A stretch of 25,000 nucleotides of DNA from Botryococcus braunii (Eukaryota > Chlorophyta > Trebouxiophyceae): assembly GCA_002005505.1 (NCBI GenBank), contig KV908337.1:252501-277500 (forward strand). The letters are read 5' to 3'. Numbering within the stretch: position 1 is the stretch's first letter; every line of letters starts with the position of its first letter. Shown here piece by piece: positions 16,286 through 25,000 of this stretch. A program made the position numbers and the translations under genes. Under the pieces are notes generated by a model, which saw nothing but the letters and a program-made list of their open reading frames with translations, ran no database searches and was not told the origin of the DNA.

Positions 16286-16590
16286 AACAATTGCAACTCA
16301 ACACCAAAACTTTCTGGGATCTGCAGATCGCTAGCCGGGATTAAGCTGGTCTCCCTGAGAAGCTACCACCGGAGGAATTCTGGGAGATCCCCGAAACACC
16401 CGTGCCGGGGCCAAAGGAAGCAAAGAGGTTTGATTGGTAGACAGCAAAGAGGTTGCAACTAGCAAGTGTTGAAGTTGACAATGTGGCCCTGATCTCCGGT
16501 CCGCTCAAAATTGCCACGGAACTGCCAGTTGTCGAAGCCGCCATCCCCCTGCAACCCCGACACCGTCGTTGGCCATGGTACTCTGTGCAG
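16273..16590 (+). pseudogene. Possible decayed coding region interrupted by two in-frame stops
   Basis: In a second frame, downstream of the 183-bp repeat, a protein-like stretch reads EQLQLNTKTFWDLQIASRD, TAA, AGLPEKLPPEEFWEIPETPV and on to AKRFDW, TAG, TAKRLQLASVEVDN and further to PVVEAAIPLQPRHRR. The composition on both sides of each stop is coding-like (acidic/Pro-rich, no repeats). I do not recognise the family. It could be a decayed retroelement or host gene, or chance; an intron removing a stop is also possible (a gtagac donor overlaps the TAG). Confidence 0.3.
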
Positions 16591-16597
16591 CTTCAAT

Positions 16598-16647
16598 GCA
16601 TCTATATCTACCGGACCTTAAGGCATCTATATCTACCAGACCTCAAG
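16598..16647. repeat. 25-bp tandem duplication
   Basis: Two adjacent 25-bp units, each starting GCATCTATATCTACC, differ at two positions. Confidence 0.9.
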
Positions 16648-17313
16648 CTTGCATATATTGCAGCCTTCGCAGCAATGATGTTCTTCCTACCCAACAGGCC
16701 TCAGTTGAGCCTAAAAAGGCTCAAGCTAAGAAATGACACCAGTAGTCCCGAATCACACAGTACATTGTTTTGCAGAGCCTGGCAACAACGGTGGGGTGGC
16801 TAACGTGTTGCGCAGCTAAATTTATAAGTTATTGACATGCAGGCGGATGAATCCGGCGGCATCCTTGGAAAGCTTGCATTATCTGAAACAAACTGACTTC
16901 GTAAGGTGTACCTGCAGGATGTGACGTCATGACAGTCCTAACGGTTGGTTGCAACAGGCTGGCCTTTAAAGGTAATTGACCATAATAATACTTGGCCTCG
17001 AATTCAAAGAAGGTTGAAAAATAGGCCATGGGAAACATGTCGCAACTGCCGGTGCCTTTTTTTGAATGATCATTACATACTGTCCTTGAAGCCCAATGAC
17101 ATCGGTGCCATTGACCAGTCGAAGCTAGCGAGGGTGAAGTTTTACTCTGAAGTGCAGGCACTTCAGGGGGTGAAATGCATGCACTGAATCCGGTCCTACA
17201 AGACCTGGACTGCAGGTGTGAAAGTTCCGGCAAAACCATGTTCAGGCTGGCAGACGAGCAGCCTCGCCAGACCAGGCAGTGTGATTACTTGATGTTAAAG
17301 TGAGCATGGCCTC
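16648..17313. other. Unassigned region
   Basis: A plus-strand ORF at 16945-17187 contains WETCRNCRC and a 136-codon minus-strand ORF overlaps it, but neither shows a recognisable domain. No repeat of note. Confidence 0.3.
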
Positions 17314-17331
17314 CCCACACATATGTGTGGG
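17314..17331. repeat. Perfect 18-bp palindrome
   Basis: CCCACACATATGTGTGGG is self-complementary with no spacer. Too short for a strong claim; listed because several other palindromes occur nearby. Confidence 0.9.
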
Positions 17332-17835
17332 AATGCATGATGGTCCCAAGTATAAGAGGTCGTCGGTGAAAAGTCTTCACTAGGAGAATGCTTTGAAGGT
17401 GTGAGTGCAGGCCCCATCTACGGAGTCGCGAATAACAGCCCCATCATGCTTTCACCTTGAAGTCTGCTATGCATGTTGGACAGTGGTCCCCATTACAGAC
17501 TTCTCATGCCGTGTTTCGTTGCAAGGATGTATTGGGGACGTACTTACAAGTATGGAAAAGGGGGCTTACATTGTTTACAATTGTTCCGGAGCAGAACACC
17601 CAAATTTGAAAACCCCCTTCATTTGCTCCAGCAACCTTGACATTGTTCAGATTTGACGCATTGCAATTTTTGCAGACCATGACCGAGTAGCCGGGGAAGC
17701 GTTGAGTATACTCTTGGAAAAGCGCATCGGTGGCAGCCAGCAGTTTCCTCGAGGGCCTGAACAGCAAATGCGCAACCAAAACCTTATTTGGCCCCGCAAT
17801 GGAAGCATCTTGTTGCGTCCAACATCTCACTAGTG

Positions 17836-17907
17836 CACAGTACTGTACTGTACGACACAGTACTGTACTGTACGACACAGTACTGTGTCGTACAGCACAG
17901 TACGACG
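17836..17907. repeat. 20-bp tandem repeat ending in a 28-bp perfect palindrome
   Basis: The unit CACAGTACTGTACTGTACGA occurs exactly twice (17836-17855, 17856-17875), followed by a diverged unit (17876-17895) and a partial one. Bases 17868-17895 form a perfect self-complementary palindrome centred on AGTACT. The whole block is rich in GTAC and can fold in several alternative hairpins. Confidence 0.95.
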
Positions 17908-18321
17908 TATTTATATCTTGACTGGAAGACGTATATATTTCTGAGACGTACAACCGGGGCCCCTCTGAAAAGTGAAACACAAGGCCCCTGCTCAACATGC
18001 GTTTCATTAACTCCAGATCAACTGTGACACACATAGCCAGATAATGAAAAACAGAACCCAGAAACCTAGTCAGGTAAAACGAGTACTCCTAGCAATCATG
18101 CCATACATCATGAACAGGCTACCAGTACTGGTAGATCTAACTCTTTGCCCCCCCCCCCCCCCCCCACATATCACACATTAGGAACCCTTGTATTCTCCGA
18201 CAGATACCAGTAACACATTTTGTACAAAAGAGCCCGCTTGGATAACAGTTGTTTGACATTCTTAATAAAGAAAAATTTACAACCTTAACGTTGTTGACAG
18301 CGCTCAAACCGCAACATCGCT
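17908..18321. other. Unassigned region with a C-run
   Basis: A run of about 17 Cs sits at 18149-18165. No coding feature recognised. The 176-codon minus-strand ORF (17504-18034) crosses the 20-bp repeats and has no recognisable domain. Confidence 0.4.
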
Positions 18322-18498
18322 ATGGCAGCACTCAAAATTAATCGTCTCAAAGATACCTTAGTCACCATCCACATACTTGGTGAAACTGAGTCGATCGACG
18401 TCTGGCCAGTCCGGATGCTGGCAAAGTGCAGTCGAGAAATTACGTGGGCCATTCGGAACAACGAGAAGGAAACACCTCGATTATCCATTACTTATTAG
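18322..18498 (+). CDS. Orphan small ORF, 58 codons
   Basis: ATG 18322 to TAG 18496-18498 encodes 58 residues including LKDTLVTIHILGETESIDVW and CSREITWAIRN. The open frame is preceded by an acceptor-like ttgacag, so it could be a terminal exon. I recognise no family with confidence. Confidence 0.2.
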   Translation: MAALKINRLKDTLVTIHILGETESIDVWPVRMLAKCSREITWAIRNNEKETPRLSITY

Positions 18499-19975
18499 GC
18501 TAAAGGGAAAGCCCCATGATTTCTCCAAAATGTGAAAACAAAAGTTGAATGTGCTTGCATATGAAGTTACCCATCACGTCTTAGAGTATTGTACAGCCCC
18601 GCGACATGACTAGCGTGAAGACCTTAAGATCCTATCTTTCAACGTAAACTGAAAACATCAACATGATAACATTCAAACCTAATCATGGGAACTTTCAGCA
18701 AGTATGGTCGATGATACTGGCAGGATAGGTCACCTTGTACATGCAAGCAGTGCCACCCAACTACAAGCTTGAATGCAATTTTCCAACATTTGCAACAAAT
18801 AAGATGAAAATATAAATAAAATAAATCCATAACCAAAGGTGTGATGGAGCATCTCCCAAGGGCTCGTCACATCACCTGGCCGATCGGTCGTCAACAGCAT
18901 GTGCAGCCTGCACAGCCAAATACATAAATGCAACAATCACCGTGCGGGTGCTGAGACCAAGCTTCAGAGACGCCATATTCAGGAAATCTGACTTCAGTGT
19001 TTCAAAGATCCAGATTCCAGTCTCTGCACTCTCGGTGATGATCTGATAAGGCTGGCTTGGCATCTGCGATCTTAAAAGGCCGGCGGCACGAGGCGGAATG
19101 AGGCGGAAGGCACACCGCACTTCGTGTGGTGCCCGGTCTATCGCTGCGGACACTCTGCGGTACTACCGCGGAATCCGCGTCTTCCTTATACTCGGAATGT
19201 CCGCCAACAGCTCACTCCACCGATCACCGAGTAACAGGGTGGCGACACGACCAGTTGCAACAGCACTTGCCTGCATGTACACGGGACATCCTCGTTTGGA
19301 TGCTGGTCACAATATCTGACAACAGGAATCCCAACCAAATACCGATATACCGGTATACGGCCAAAAGTGTTGCAGCGATAGAAACTGACAAAAGCCCTTC
19401 ACAACTTATCTAAGCAAGCAGACGAACATCGTGCATACCATTGAGCAGGGGCAGCTACAGTGCAAGCCGGATAATTATATTCATCCCGTGACTAATGTAA
19501 CCCTCACACATGCGACAAGCCCCCTCCAACCCCCGGGGCCCCCTTTCACAACAAACAGGGGCAGCGTACTAGTCGGGCGGAATGGTAGCCTGCGTGCTTC
19601 CCCTGGGCCTCAAGGTTACATAAACATAGCATACATCCTAGGTGGAATGGAAATTGGTGTATGCCTGGTGAGCACGGGGTGCAATCCTTGTTCTCACACA
19701 ACTTTTGTCTCTGCGTGTGCCAGATCATGCACACTTTGAAGCTCTTAATGGTGGCGGCCACTGGCGGGACGTCCGGGTGGCAATGTTCCCATTGGCAGCC
19801 GAGGACATTGGATAGAAACCCCTTCAGTCAGCTTCATACCGTAAAATACGATTATAGAGACATCATGGGGGCTCCACCATTCGGAGTGCACATTCGTCCG
19901 CACTGCTCCATCTGACTTTAAGGTGATGCTCAAAGGGATTAGTCTTGCACAGCTGTAGTCCTGCAGGGGCCTACG
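18499..19975. other. Unassigned region
   Basis: A minus-strand ORF at 18872-19153 (93 codons) has a hydrophobic segment near its C-terminus (VIVAFMYLAVQAA), but no family match and no supporting exons. AATAAA-like A/T-rich sequence on the plus strand lies near 18810-18830. Nothing else was supported. Confidence 0.35.
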
Positions 19976-20046
19976 TAGCTAATGTTGGGGCTATGTAGCG
20001 GGCCCCTACATAGGGGCCTCCGTAGGTGTATACCTACGTGTATACT
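19976..20046. repeat. Cluster of short overlapping inverted repeats
   Basis: Within about 70 bp there are several complementary pairs: TATGTAG with CTACATA around GCGGGCCC, CCTACATAGG-type elements, and GTATAC repeated around CCTACGT. The segment can fold into a multi-arm structure. It is not recognisable as a tRNA or a known element. Confidence 0.5.
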
Positions 20047-21480
20047 GCACGTTCAATTTCATATGCCATGGCATGTCCAGCCAAGGAAAAGGCTCAGCAA
20101 ATACGCAATCAAAGATGTGCAAGATCAAGTGGTGCCTGGAAAGCGCTGTAACTTGCAGTCCTTGTCGATCCTCCTCCGGGGATGCACGCGCAATGTTTAG
20201 ATATGTGCACATGCGCTATCGCTGGTCATAAAACGACCAGGTCAAGGATGTGCACACCCGAGCAGTTGCCTGAAGTTGCAACGTGCTGTCGCTCACATTC
20301 TTTAGACAACCCTCCTTTGCACATGCATGCACTTGCAGGGTTCCAGTATACATGGTGCGGGCTTGTTGCCGCTGGTCAGCAAACACGCAAGCAGAGATGC
20401 ACATATTCAAAAGCCAATGTGTGGAGGGCCGTGTGGCTTTCCTGAGACGGTCAAATTGTAATCAATGTTGAGAGGACCAAAATCAGAAATGAATGTTGAG
20501 AAGATCGATGTAGAAGTCAATGTTTGTCATTGTTGAGAACGCATTGGCCGAGAAGGAAAGGCGGCAAGCGTGGGGCCGTGGAAAAGATCAAGATGGGGCA
20601 GGTTGGAGGAAGTTTGCGGTAGTGATATAGAATACGAGTTGTCTAATCCTTCCTATCACACACACTGGTGATGCGGGCGCTTAGTCCTCCGCATATGCGG
20701 GTGGGCATAGAAGCACCGAATGTCAAATTCTCAATTTTTAACGGGTGAAGACGCCTTCTCGCACTTCAGTGCTCGTGAATGCCGGCAAGACCAACCACGG
20801 TCAGCAAACGCACAATTCAAACCCCGGTTCGCGAACGCTGGTGGGGTTAAGACGTGCCATGCATGAGCACCTGCTTCTTCGAAGAATTCTTTACATTGAA
20901 GATCCTATACTTGCGTGCTCCTGCATTATAATCAGTGCGCACACCTGTACGTCTATAAGAATTGAGCACCCTATCTCTCCAATGCCCATTTAGAATGAAG
21001 AATGAAACCTGTCCTAGCCGCACACCGGAAATCCCGCATGCGGGTACGCGGAATCCAGGGGCCACAGACAAAAGGTGGTAGTGGACGCCCATTTAGCAGC
21101 GAGACATCTTTAACGGGCTCAAATGCGCTCATTGATGATGCTGGTTGCCTGCAACGTGCTTTTGAACCGCGGTCCCCTCAGTTCGCTACCTGCTGCGGGA
21201 GAGAGGTTCCCCTTCTCATCAGCCTCTAGTAGCTGGAAATAAAACGCGTATTTTACTCGTCGTCTTTTTGTCTTATACCAAAGTGGACGAAAACAATCCG
21301 CCGAAGCAATGGAGCCCAACCAGAGATTCAAGTCTTTCTCCTCCAGCATTATCTCATATTCGTGTTCTGTATAACTAACCCAGGTAAAGTGCGCAAGGGA
21401 AAAATCAGTAGTAGATACCCAGTAATGAGTCTAGTAATCTATCACACCTGCCAGATAGCCACAGCACACTCGCGCTCGGG
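20047..21480. other. Unassigned region downstream of the amidohydrolase gene
   Basis: Only short ORFs without motifs. The motif TGTTGAGA recurs near 20465-20545 in irregular spacing. The 3' end of the amidohydrolase transcript may extend into the high-coordinate side. Confidence 0.35.
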
Positions 21481-21489
21481 AGCGGACTC

Positions 21490-21536
21490 CCCCCCCCCCC
21501 TCTCTCTCTCCCTCTCTCTCTCTCTGTGTGCGCGTG

Positions 21537-21589
<53 letters not shown>
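21490..21589. repeat. Compound poly-C / (CT)n / (GT)n microsatellite
   Basis: A C-run is followed by CT repeats to about 21525 and GT repeats to 21589. It lies about 160 bp past the amidohydrolase stop codon, in the direction of transcription. Confidence 0.95.
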
Positions 21590-21590
<1 letters not shown>

Positions 21591-21748
21591 GCGCACACGC
21601 GCGCTCTCGCTACCCCCTCTCATTCTCTCCTCCACCCCCCCCCCCCGGCCCCATACACGTCCTATTCTTCAGGCACCAAAGTATCTCAGCCGTATTTCTT
21701 CCCATATCCCCCCACTTTATAACCCGAGTGCCTACCACATGGGTAGGC

Positions 21749-22301
21749 TCAGGTGCGATTTTCTCCACAGCCAAAGGCGCACAACCCATCCACGTACGTC
21801 TGCATCACGTGAGGGAGAGGTGCTCCTGGTACGGTTGTAATGGGGTTGTCACTGAGTACCACAAAATCCGCCCTCTTGCCGACTCTGGTCCCCAAGCACA
21901 CAACCATTTTGTTTAGTCTCGATGAACATAATAATACAGTGATGCTGAGAACGAAAAAAGCAGGCAAGCAAGTTGGCCTGGCCACAACGAAGAATCCCAG
22001 GTCAGAAAGTCACTGCTAGAAATTGCAGTTGCAAAGGAAGCATTATCGAGGGGAGGGGGGGCGCGGGGGCTTGAAAATGACCCGGAGTGGCTAGGGATGG
22101 GGAGAGAAACATTTCCAGAGGATTTCAAATAACTGGTCCAGGGATCATCCTAAAGGGGGGGGGGCGGGCGCATGAACAAGTGCCCATGCACACAATTGCT
22201 CACTCGCTCGCTTGCAATCCGTCCCTACCTCTCCCTCTCCCACCACTCCCCTCCGGCGCCCCCTTCCTCGCTCCCTTGACCTTCCCTCCCCCTCAATCCC
22301 C

Positions 22302-22358
<57 letters not shown>

Positions 22359-23243
22359 TGTGTGTGCGCGCTCGTGCGCGCGCGCGCGTTCGTGCGGACG
22401 CGCATGAGTGTGTTGGGGAGAGGTGTGTGCGCACGCGCAAATGTGCTGTGGCGTGTGGATGTGGGCGTGTGCACAATCACCGCTCTGTTCTCCCGCCCAC
22501 CCTTTCCGTTCCCCCTCTCATGCACGCACGCATGCATGCACACGCACGCGAGCGCGCACAAAACGTGCACACAGACAGACACATCAAATGGGGAAACTCA
22601 CCGGAGGGTGCCCAGTTCATCATCCAAGCCAGAAAGCCGAGCCCCAGCTTCCGTTGTGGCCCTCAGGGCACTTTCAGCATGGAAAGCCTCCTCTGGGGCA
22701 TGGGGCAAGGCCTCCCCTCCTGGGGCTGCCCGGTGTACTGCCACATGGATGCCCTCCATTGGCTCAGAGGCCACCACTGGCCAATCAGAGGCAAACGCCA
22801 GCTTCACACCCGCCTGCACGCCCGCCGGTGTTTTCTAATAAGCGTCTTCGTCAGCAGCAAAGCAGCGCCCTCGCAAGTCCGCCTTTCAGATGAGTCCTCG
22901 CGGCGTTGCATTTTCTTAACCTTAACCAACTGTGAGTCCAAAGCCGAGAAGAGACTGTTCGAAAGCCTATGCAACAGAGCCCTTTGTGTTGGAATGTTCT
23001 TGAAGGTATTGCCCTTGCCAGTGACTGCCACCCTCAGCAACAGCCCTCCTCTTTATGAGAAATGGTCCTTTTCTCTCACAGGATTTGCCTGTCAACTCAT
23101 TAATACCTGGTTGGCCGAAAGTACACTGTCATTTGTGAACATACTACTTCCCCAACATCTGACATCGCGAAAGGGCTTTTTGGCGCACTGACATAACAAT
23201 ATTGTCATCAGAACCCCCCTCCCCCCGGCAGCTCGCAGGCACC

Positions 23244-23333
<90 letters not shown>

Positions 23334-23841
23334 ACACTCTCACACACACACTCTCTCCCTCACACACACACACACACACTCGCACGCACGCGCTCCCCCC
23401 TGTCTCTCCTCCCTCCCCCCCCCCCCCACACACACACACACAGAGGCAGGGGGGTGGAGAGGGGCGACGCACCCTGTCCAGGGTGGAGAAGGCGTATGAG
23501 TGACCAGCGCCAGCACGCTCCTCACCGAGGCGGGGTACCAAATTTGCAACATCCAGGGGCAGGTGCAAAGGATTAACCACAGCCCAGGTGCCCACATCTG
23601 CCAAAAGCCGGGCTGTCTCCTCTCCTGAGATATGCTGCACGTGCTCAATCCTGTGGCCCAGCCTGTGGAGGCCCACCTTCCCCCCTCCGTCACCGTCATT
23701 GTGTTTCCAGCCTCCACCTGCTGTACCGCCTTCTGCCTCGCTGCTGCCTTGTTGCCTAGCTTGGCTCGCCAAAGTGGGCAGCCTCGCGTACAGGCCCGCC
23801 ATGTCATCCACGGCTTTGTCCCCAATGGCATGGATTGCAAC
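21749..23841 (-). CDS. YtcJ/LAF3-type amidohydrolase (amidohydrolase family 3), C-terminal three exons
   Basis: Members are metal-dependent TIM-barrel hydrolases of the amidohydrolase superfamily; plant LAF3 belongs here, bacterial members include formamide deformylases, and the substrate of this one is unknown. Exons in transcript order: 23841-23473, 22813-22602, 21884-21749, with GT-AG introns of 659 and 717 nt and consistent phases (0, 0, 2), encoding 238 residues to TGA 21751-21749. Family motifs occur in order: VAIHAIGDKAVDDM, HRIEHVQH, VVNPLHLPLDVANLVPRLG, SYAFSTLDR, AGVKLAFASDWPVVASEPMEG, then VGKRADFVVLSDNPI and YVDGLCAFG. The His of HAIGD, the His of RIEHVQ and the Asp of SDWP match the metal and catalytic positions of the family. 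The N-terminal HxH metal motif and the rest of the barrel must lie upstream, at higher coordinates or outside the window. A Gly/Glu-rich insert after LASQARQQ (about 23700-23760) is longer than I expect for the family. Introns carry GT/CA arrays. Confidence 0.91.
22304..22395. repeat. (TG)n then CG-rich alternating tract in amidohydrolase intron
   Basis: TG repeats run to about 22356, then CGCGCTCG and CGCGCGCG segments follow, giving roughly 90 bp of nearly alternating pyrimidine-purine sequence. It lies in the last intron (22601-21885). Confidence 0.95.
23248..23445. repeat. (CA)n array with CT/CA interruptions and C-run
   Basis: About 40 uninterrupted CA units (23248-23328) are followed by mixed CACT segments, a C-run and a second short CA run up to about 23442. 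It lies in the intron 23472-22814; in the amidohydrolase transcript it reads as (UG)n. Confidence 0.97.
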
Positions 23842-23890
23842 CTACAACGGCCAATATTTATGCGTGGCGGGGGCAAGAATAACATATGGC

Positions 23891-24070
23891 AAAGCACAAG
23901 ATCCAAGCACAAGCTCCAAATCTCAGCTCAAATCGCAAGCTCCAAGCACAAGCTCCCAGCACAAGCTCAAAGCCAAAGCTCAAAGCACAAGCTCAAAGCC
24001 AAAGCTCCAAGCCAAAGCTCGAAGCACAAGTTCGAAGTACAAGCTCCAAGCACAAGCTCAAAGCACAAGC
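23891..24070. repeat. 13-bp minisatellite, about 13 units
   Basis: Degenerate units of the form AGCACAAGCTCAA, each made of a six-base half (AGCACA or AGCCAA) and a seven-base half (AGCTCAA or AGCTCCA), run for about 180 bp. It starts about 50 bp upstream of the amidohydrolase acceptor at 23842. Because 13 is not a multiple of 3 and the unit gives no stop, all three plus-strand frames stay open and encode the same 13-residue Lys/Ser/Gln/Ala-rich repeat. Confidence 0.93.
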
Positions 24071-24395
24071 CTTCCTACAGCACATGCGTAGACGTGGTTG
24101 TTACACTTCCCTTTTTGAAGCGGCTGTGTACACATCTGTTCAAACTTTTATCAATAACACCCCCATCCATGTTGGGAAATGCATGGATGGACTCTTTGGA
24201 AAGTCAAAAGAAACAAACGAGGTCCCTCCCCTCAGCATGGATCTGCAGAAATGCGGGTTACCAAGTCGGAGGCTATCAAATAAGGATCCGTGTCTAATGA
24301 GCCCCATCCCGTCCCAGCTTTTGGTTCAGAACTAGAGGTGAGTCATAGGACAGCAGAGGAGTTTCATATGTGAATCTGTATTTTCATAGGAGTGC

Positions 24396-24462
24396 CTGGC
24401 TCAGCTTGAAGCCCAGCTCAGCCCAAGCACTGATTGTGTGCAAGAGGCTTTGGGGCCCTTGG
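24396..24462 (-). CDS. Candidate upstream exon of the amidohydrolase gene
   Basis: On the minus strand, after an acceptor-like gcatgcag, 67 nt encode QGPQSLLHTISAWAELGFKL plus SQ in a phase that joins VAIHAIGD. Family members have a helix ending in a Gly-Phe/Leu-Gln-Val sequence right before HAIGD, so the position fits. The weak points are a GC donor (CCAG followed by gcactc) and three extra residues at the junction. Confidence 0.3.
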
Positions 24463-24525
24463 CTGCATGCCATGCATTCTCACCAGCAACTAAGGGTCTG
24501 TGCTGCTGCAGTCTGGTCAGACAGA

Positions 24526-24527
<2 letters not shown>

Positions 24528-24623
<96 letters not shown>

Positions 24624-24640
24624 TGAGTGTGTGTGCACGC
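24528..24640. repeat. (TG)n microsatellite
   Basis: TG repeats with single-base breaks near 24589 and 24617, about 110 bp in total. On the transcribed strand of the amidohydrolase gene it would read as (CA)n. Confidence 0.97.
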
Positions 24641-25000
24641 GTGCGCGCACATACATCCTCAACAACCCCACCGACCCACCCACACACACGCACACACACA
24701 AGTATGTACACAAGCGTGCACATGCATACATCCATCTCTGCATTGCATGCACGGCTGTGCGCATGCGTGTGTACGTTATAGACCAGGCGGGTGTGCGTCT
24801 TCGGTACCTAGGAGAATGCTCATGCTCTGGAAGTGCCCTTTTTCACAATGGTAGACAGGGGGGAACGTAAGAGGGAAGTGATCACCGAGCGACTCAAAGC
24901 AGACACAGAAGGAGGGACGGGCAATGATTTTAGGAAAAGGAAGAGGGGCGGGGGACGAGAGCCCTAAACTCCCACCCCAATACGATAATACAACTACGAT
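24641..25000. other. Unassigned right end of window
   Basis: CA-rich and purine-rich sequence with no recognisable exon. The 5' exons of the amidohydrolase gene should lie in this direction. Confidence 0.4.

Noticed and set aside
16273..16590. TAG/TAA reassigned to glutamine, as in some ulvophyte algae
   Set aside because: The in-frame stops occur only in an unidentified region. All Gln codons in the conserved L10 and RFC1 exons are CAA/CAG and no conserved exon contains TAG or TAA, so a standard code is the simpler reading.
19976..20046. tRNA-like fold
   Set aside because: No A-box/B-box sequences and no consistent cloverleaf.
22310..23191. 293-codon plus-strand ORF
   Set aside because: Starts in the TG array and runs antisense to the amidohydrolase exon 22813-22602.
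23891..24070. CRISPR-like array
   Set aside because: Units are contiguous 13-mers with no spacers, in a eukaryotic context.

Overview
The window looks like nuclear DNA from a green-lineage eukaryote (alga or early-diverging plant). Three genes can be rebuilt by hand, all spliced with mostly GT-AG introns: replication factor C subunit 1 (minus strand), cytosolic ribosomal protein L10/uL16 (plus strand) and a YtcJ/LAF3-type amidohydrolase (minus strand). The L10 and RFC1 sequences are plant/green-alga-like. Several introns are long and full of GA/CT, GT/CA and poly-G/poly-C microsatellites. This density points to a large, repeat-rich genome, such as a pyramimonadalean prasinophyte or a charophyte, but I cannot name a species. 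No bacterial operon, rRNA, tRNA or CRISPR was seen.

Layout. 1-5967: 5' part of RFC1 on the minus strand, 11 exons, leaving the window inside the Walker A region. 5968-6687: divergent intergenic region. 6688-7187: two plus-strand exons resembling the Mpv17/PMP22 membrane-protein family, C-terminal part not found. 7188-9763: mostly unassigned DNA and the L10 upstream region. 9764-12702: complete L10 gene, five exons, 231 residues. 12703-21748: about 9 kb without a secure gene. It holds G-tracts, a 62-bp near-perfect hairpin, GT arrays, a 183-bp tandem duplication next to a stop-interrupted reading frame, a 20-bp tandem repeat ending in a 28-bp perfect palindrome, and orphan ORFs. 21749 to at least 23841: 3' part of the amidohydrolase gene on the minus strand, with GT/CA arrays in its introns and a 13-bp minisatellite just upstream. 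24463-25000: a long TG array and nothing else recognisable.

The genes share no pathway: RFC1 loads PCNA during DNA replication, L10 is a core large-subunit ribosomal protein, and the amidohydrolase is a metal-dependent hydrolase of unknown substrate. They are independent nuclear neighbours. The most unusual content is in the non-coding part: hairpins, the 183-bp duplication with compensating indels, and the 13-bp minisatellite that is open in all three forward frames. I found no convincing new biological system.
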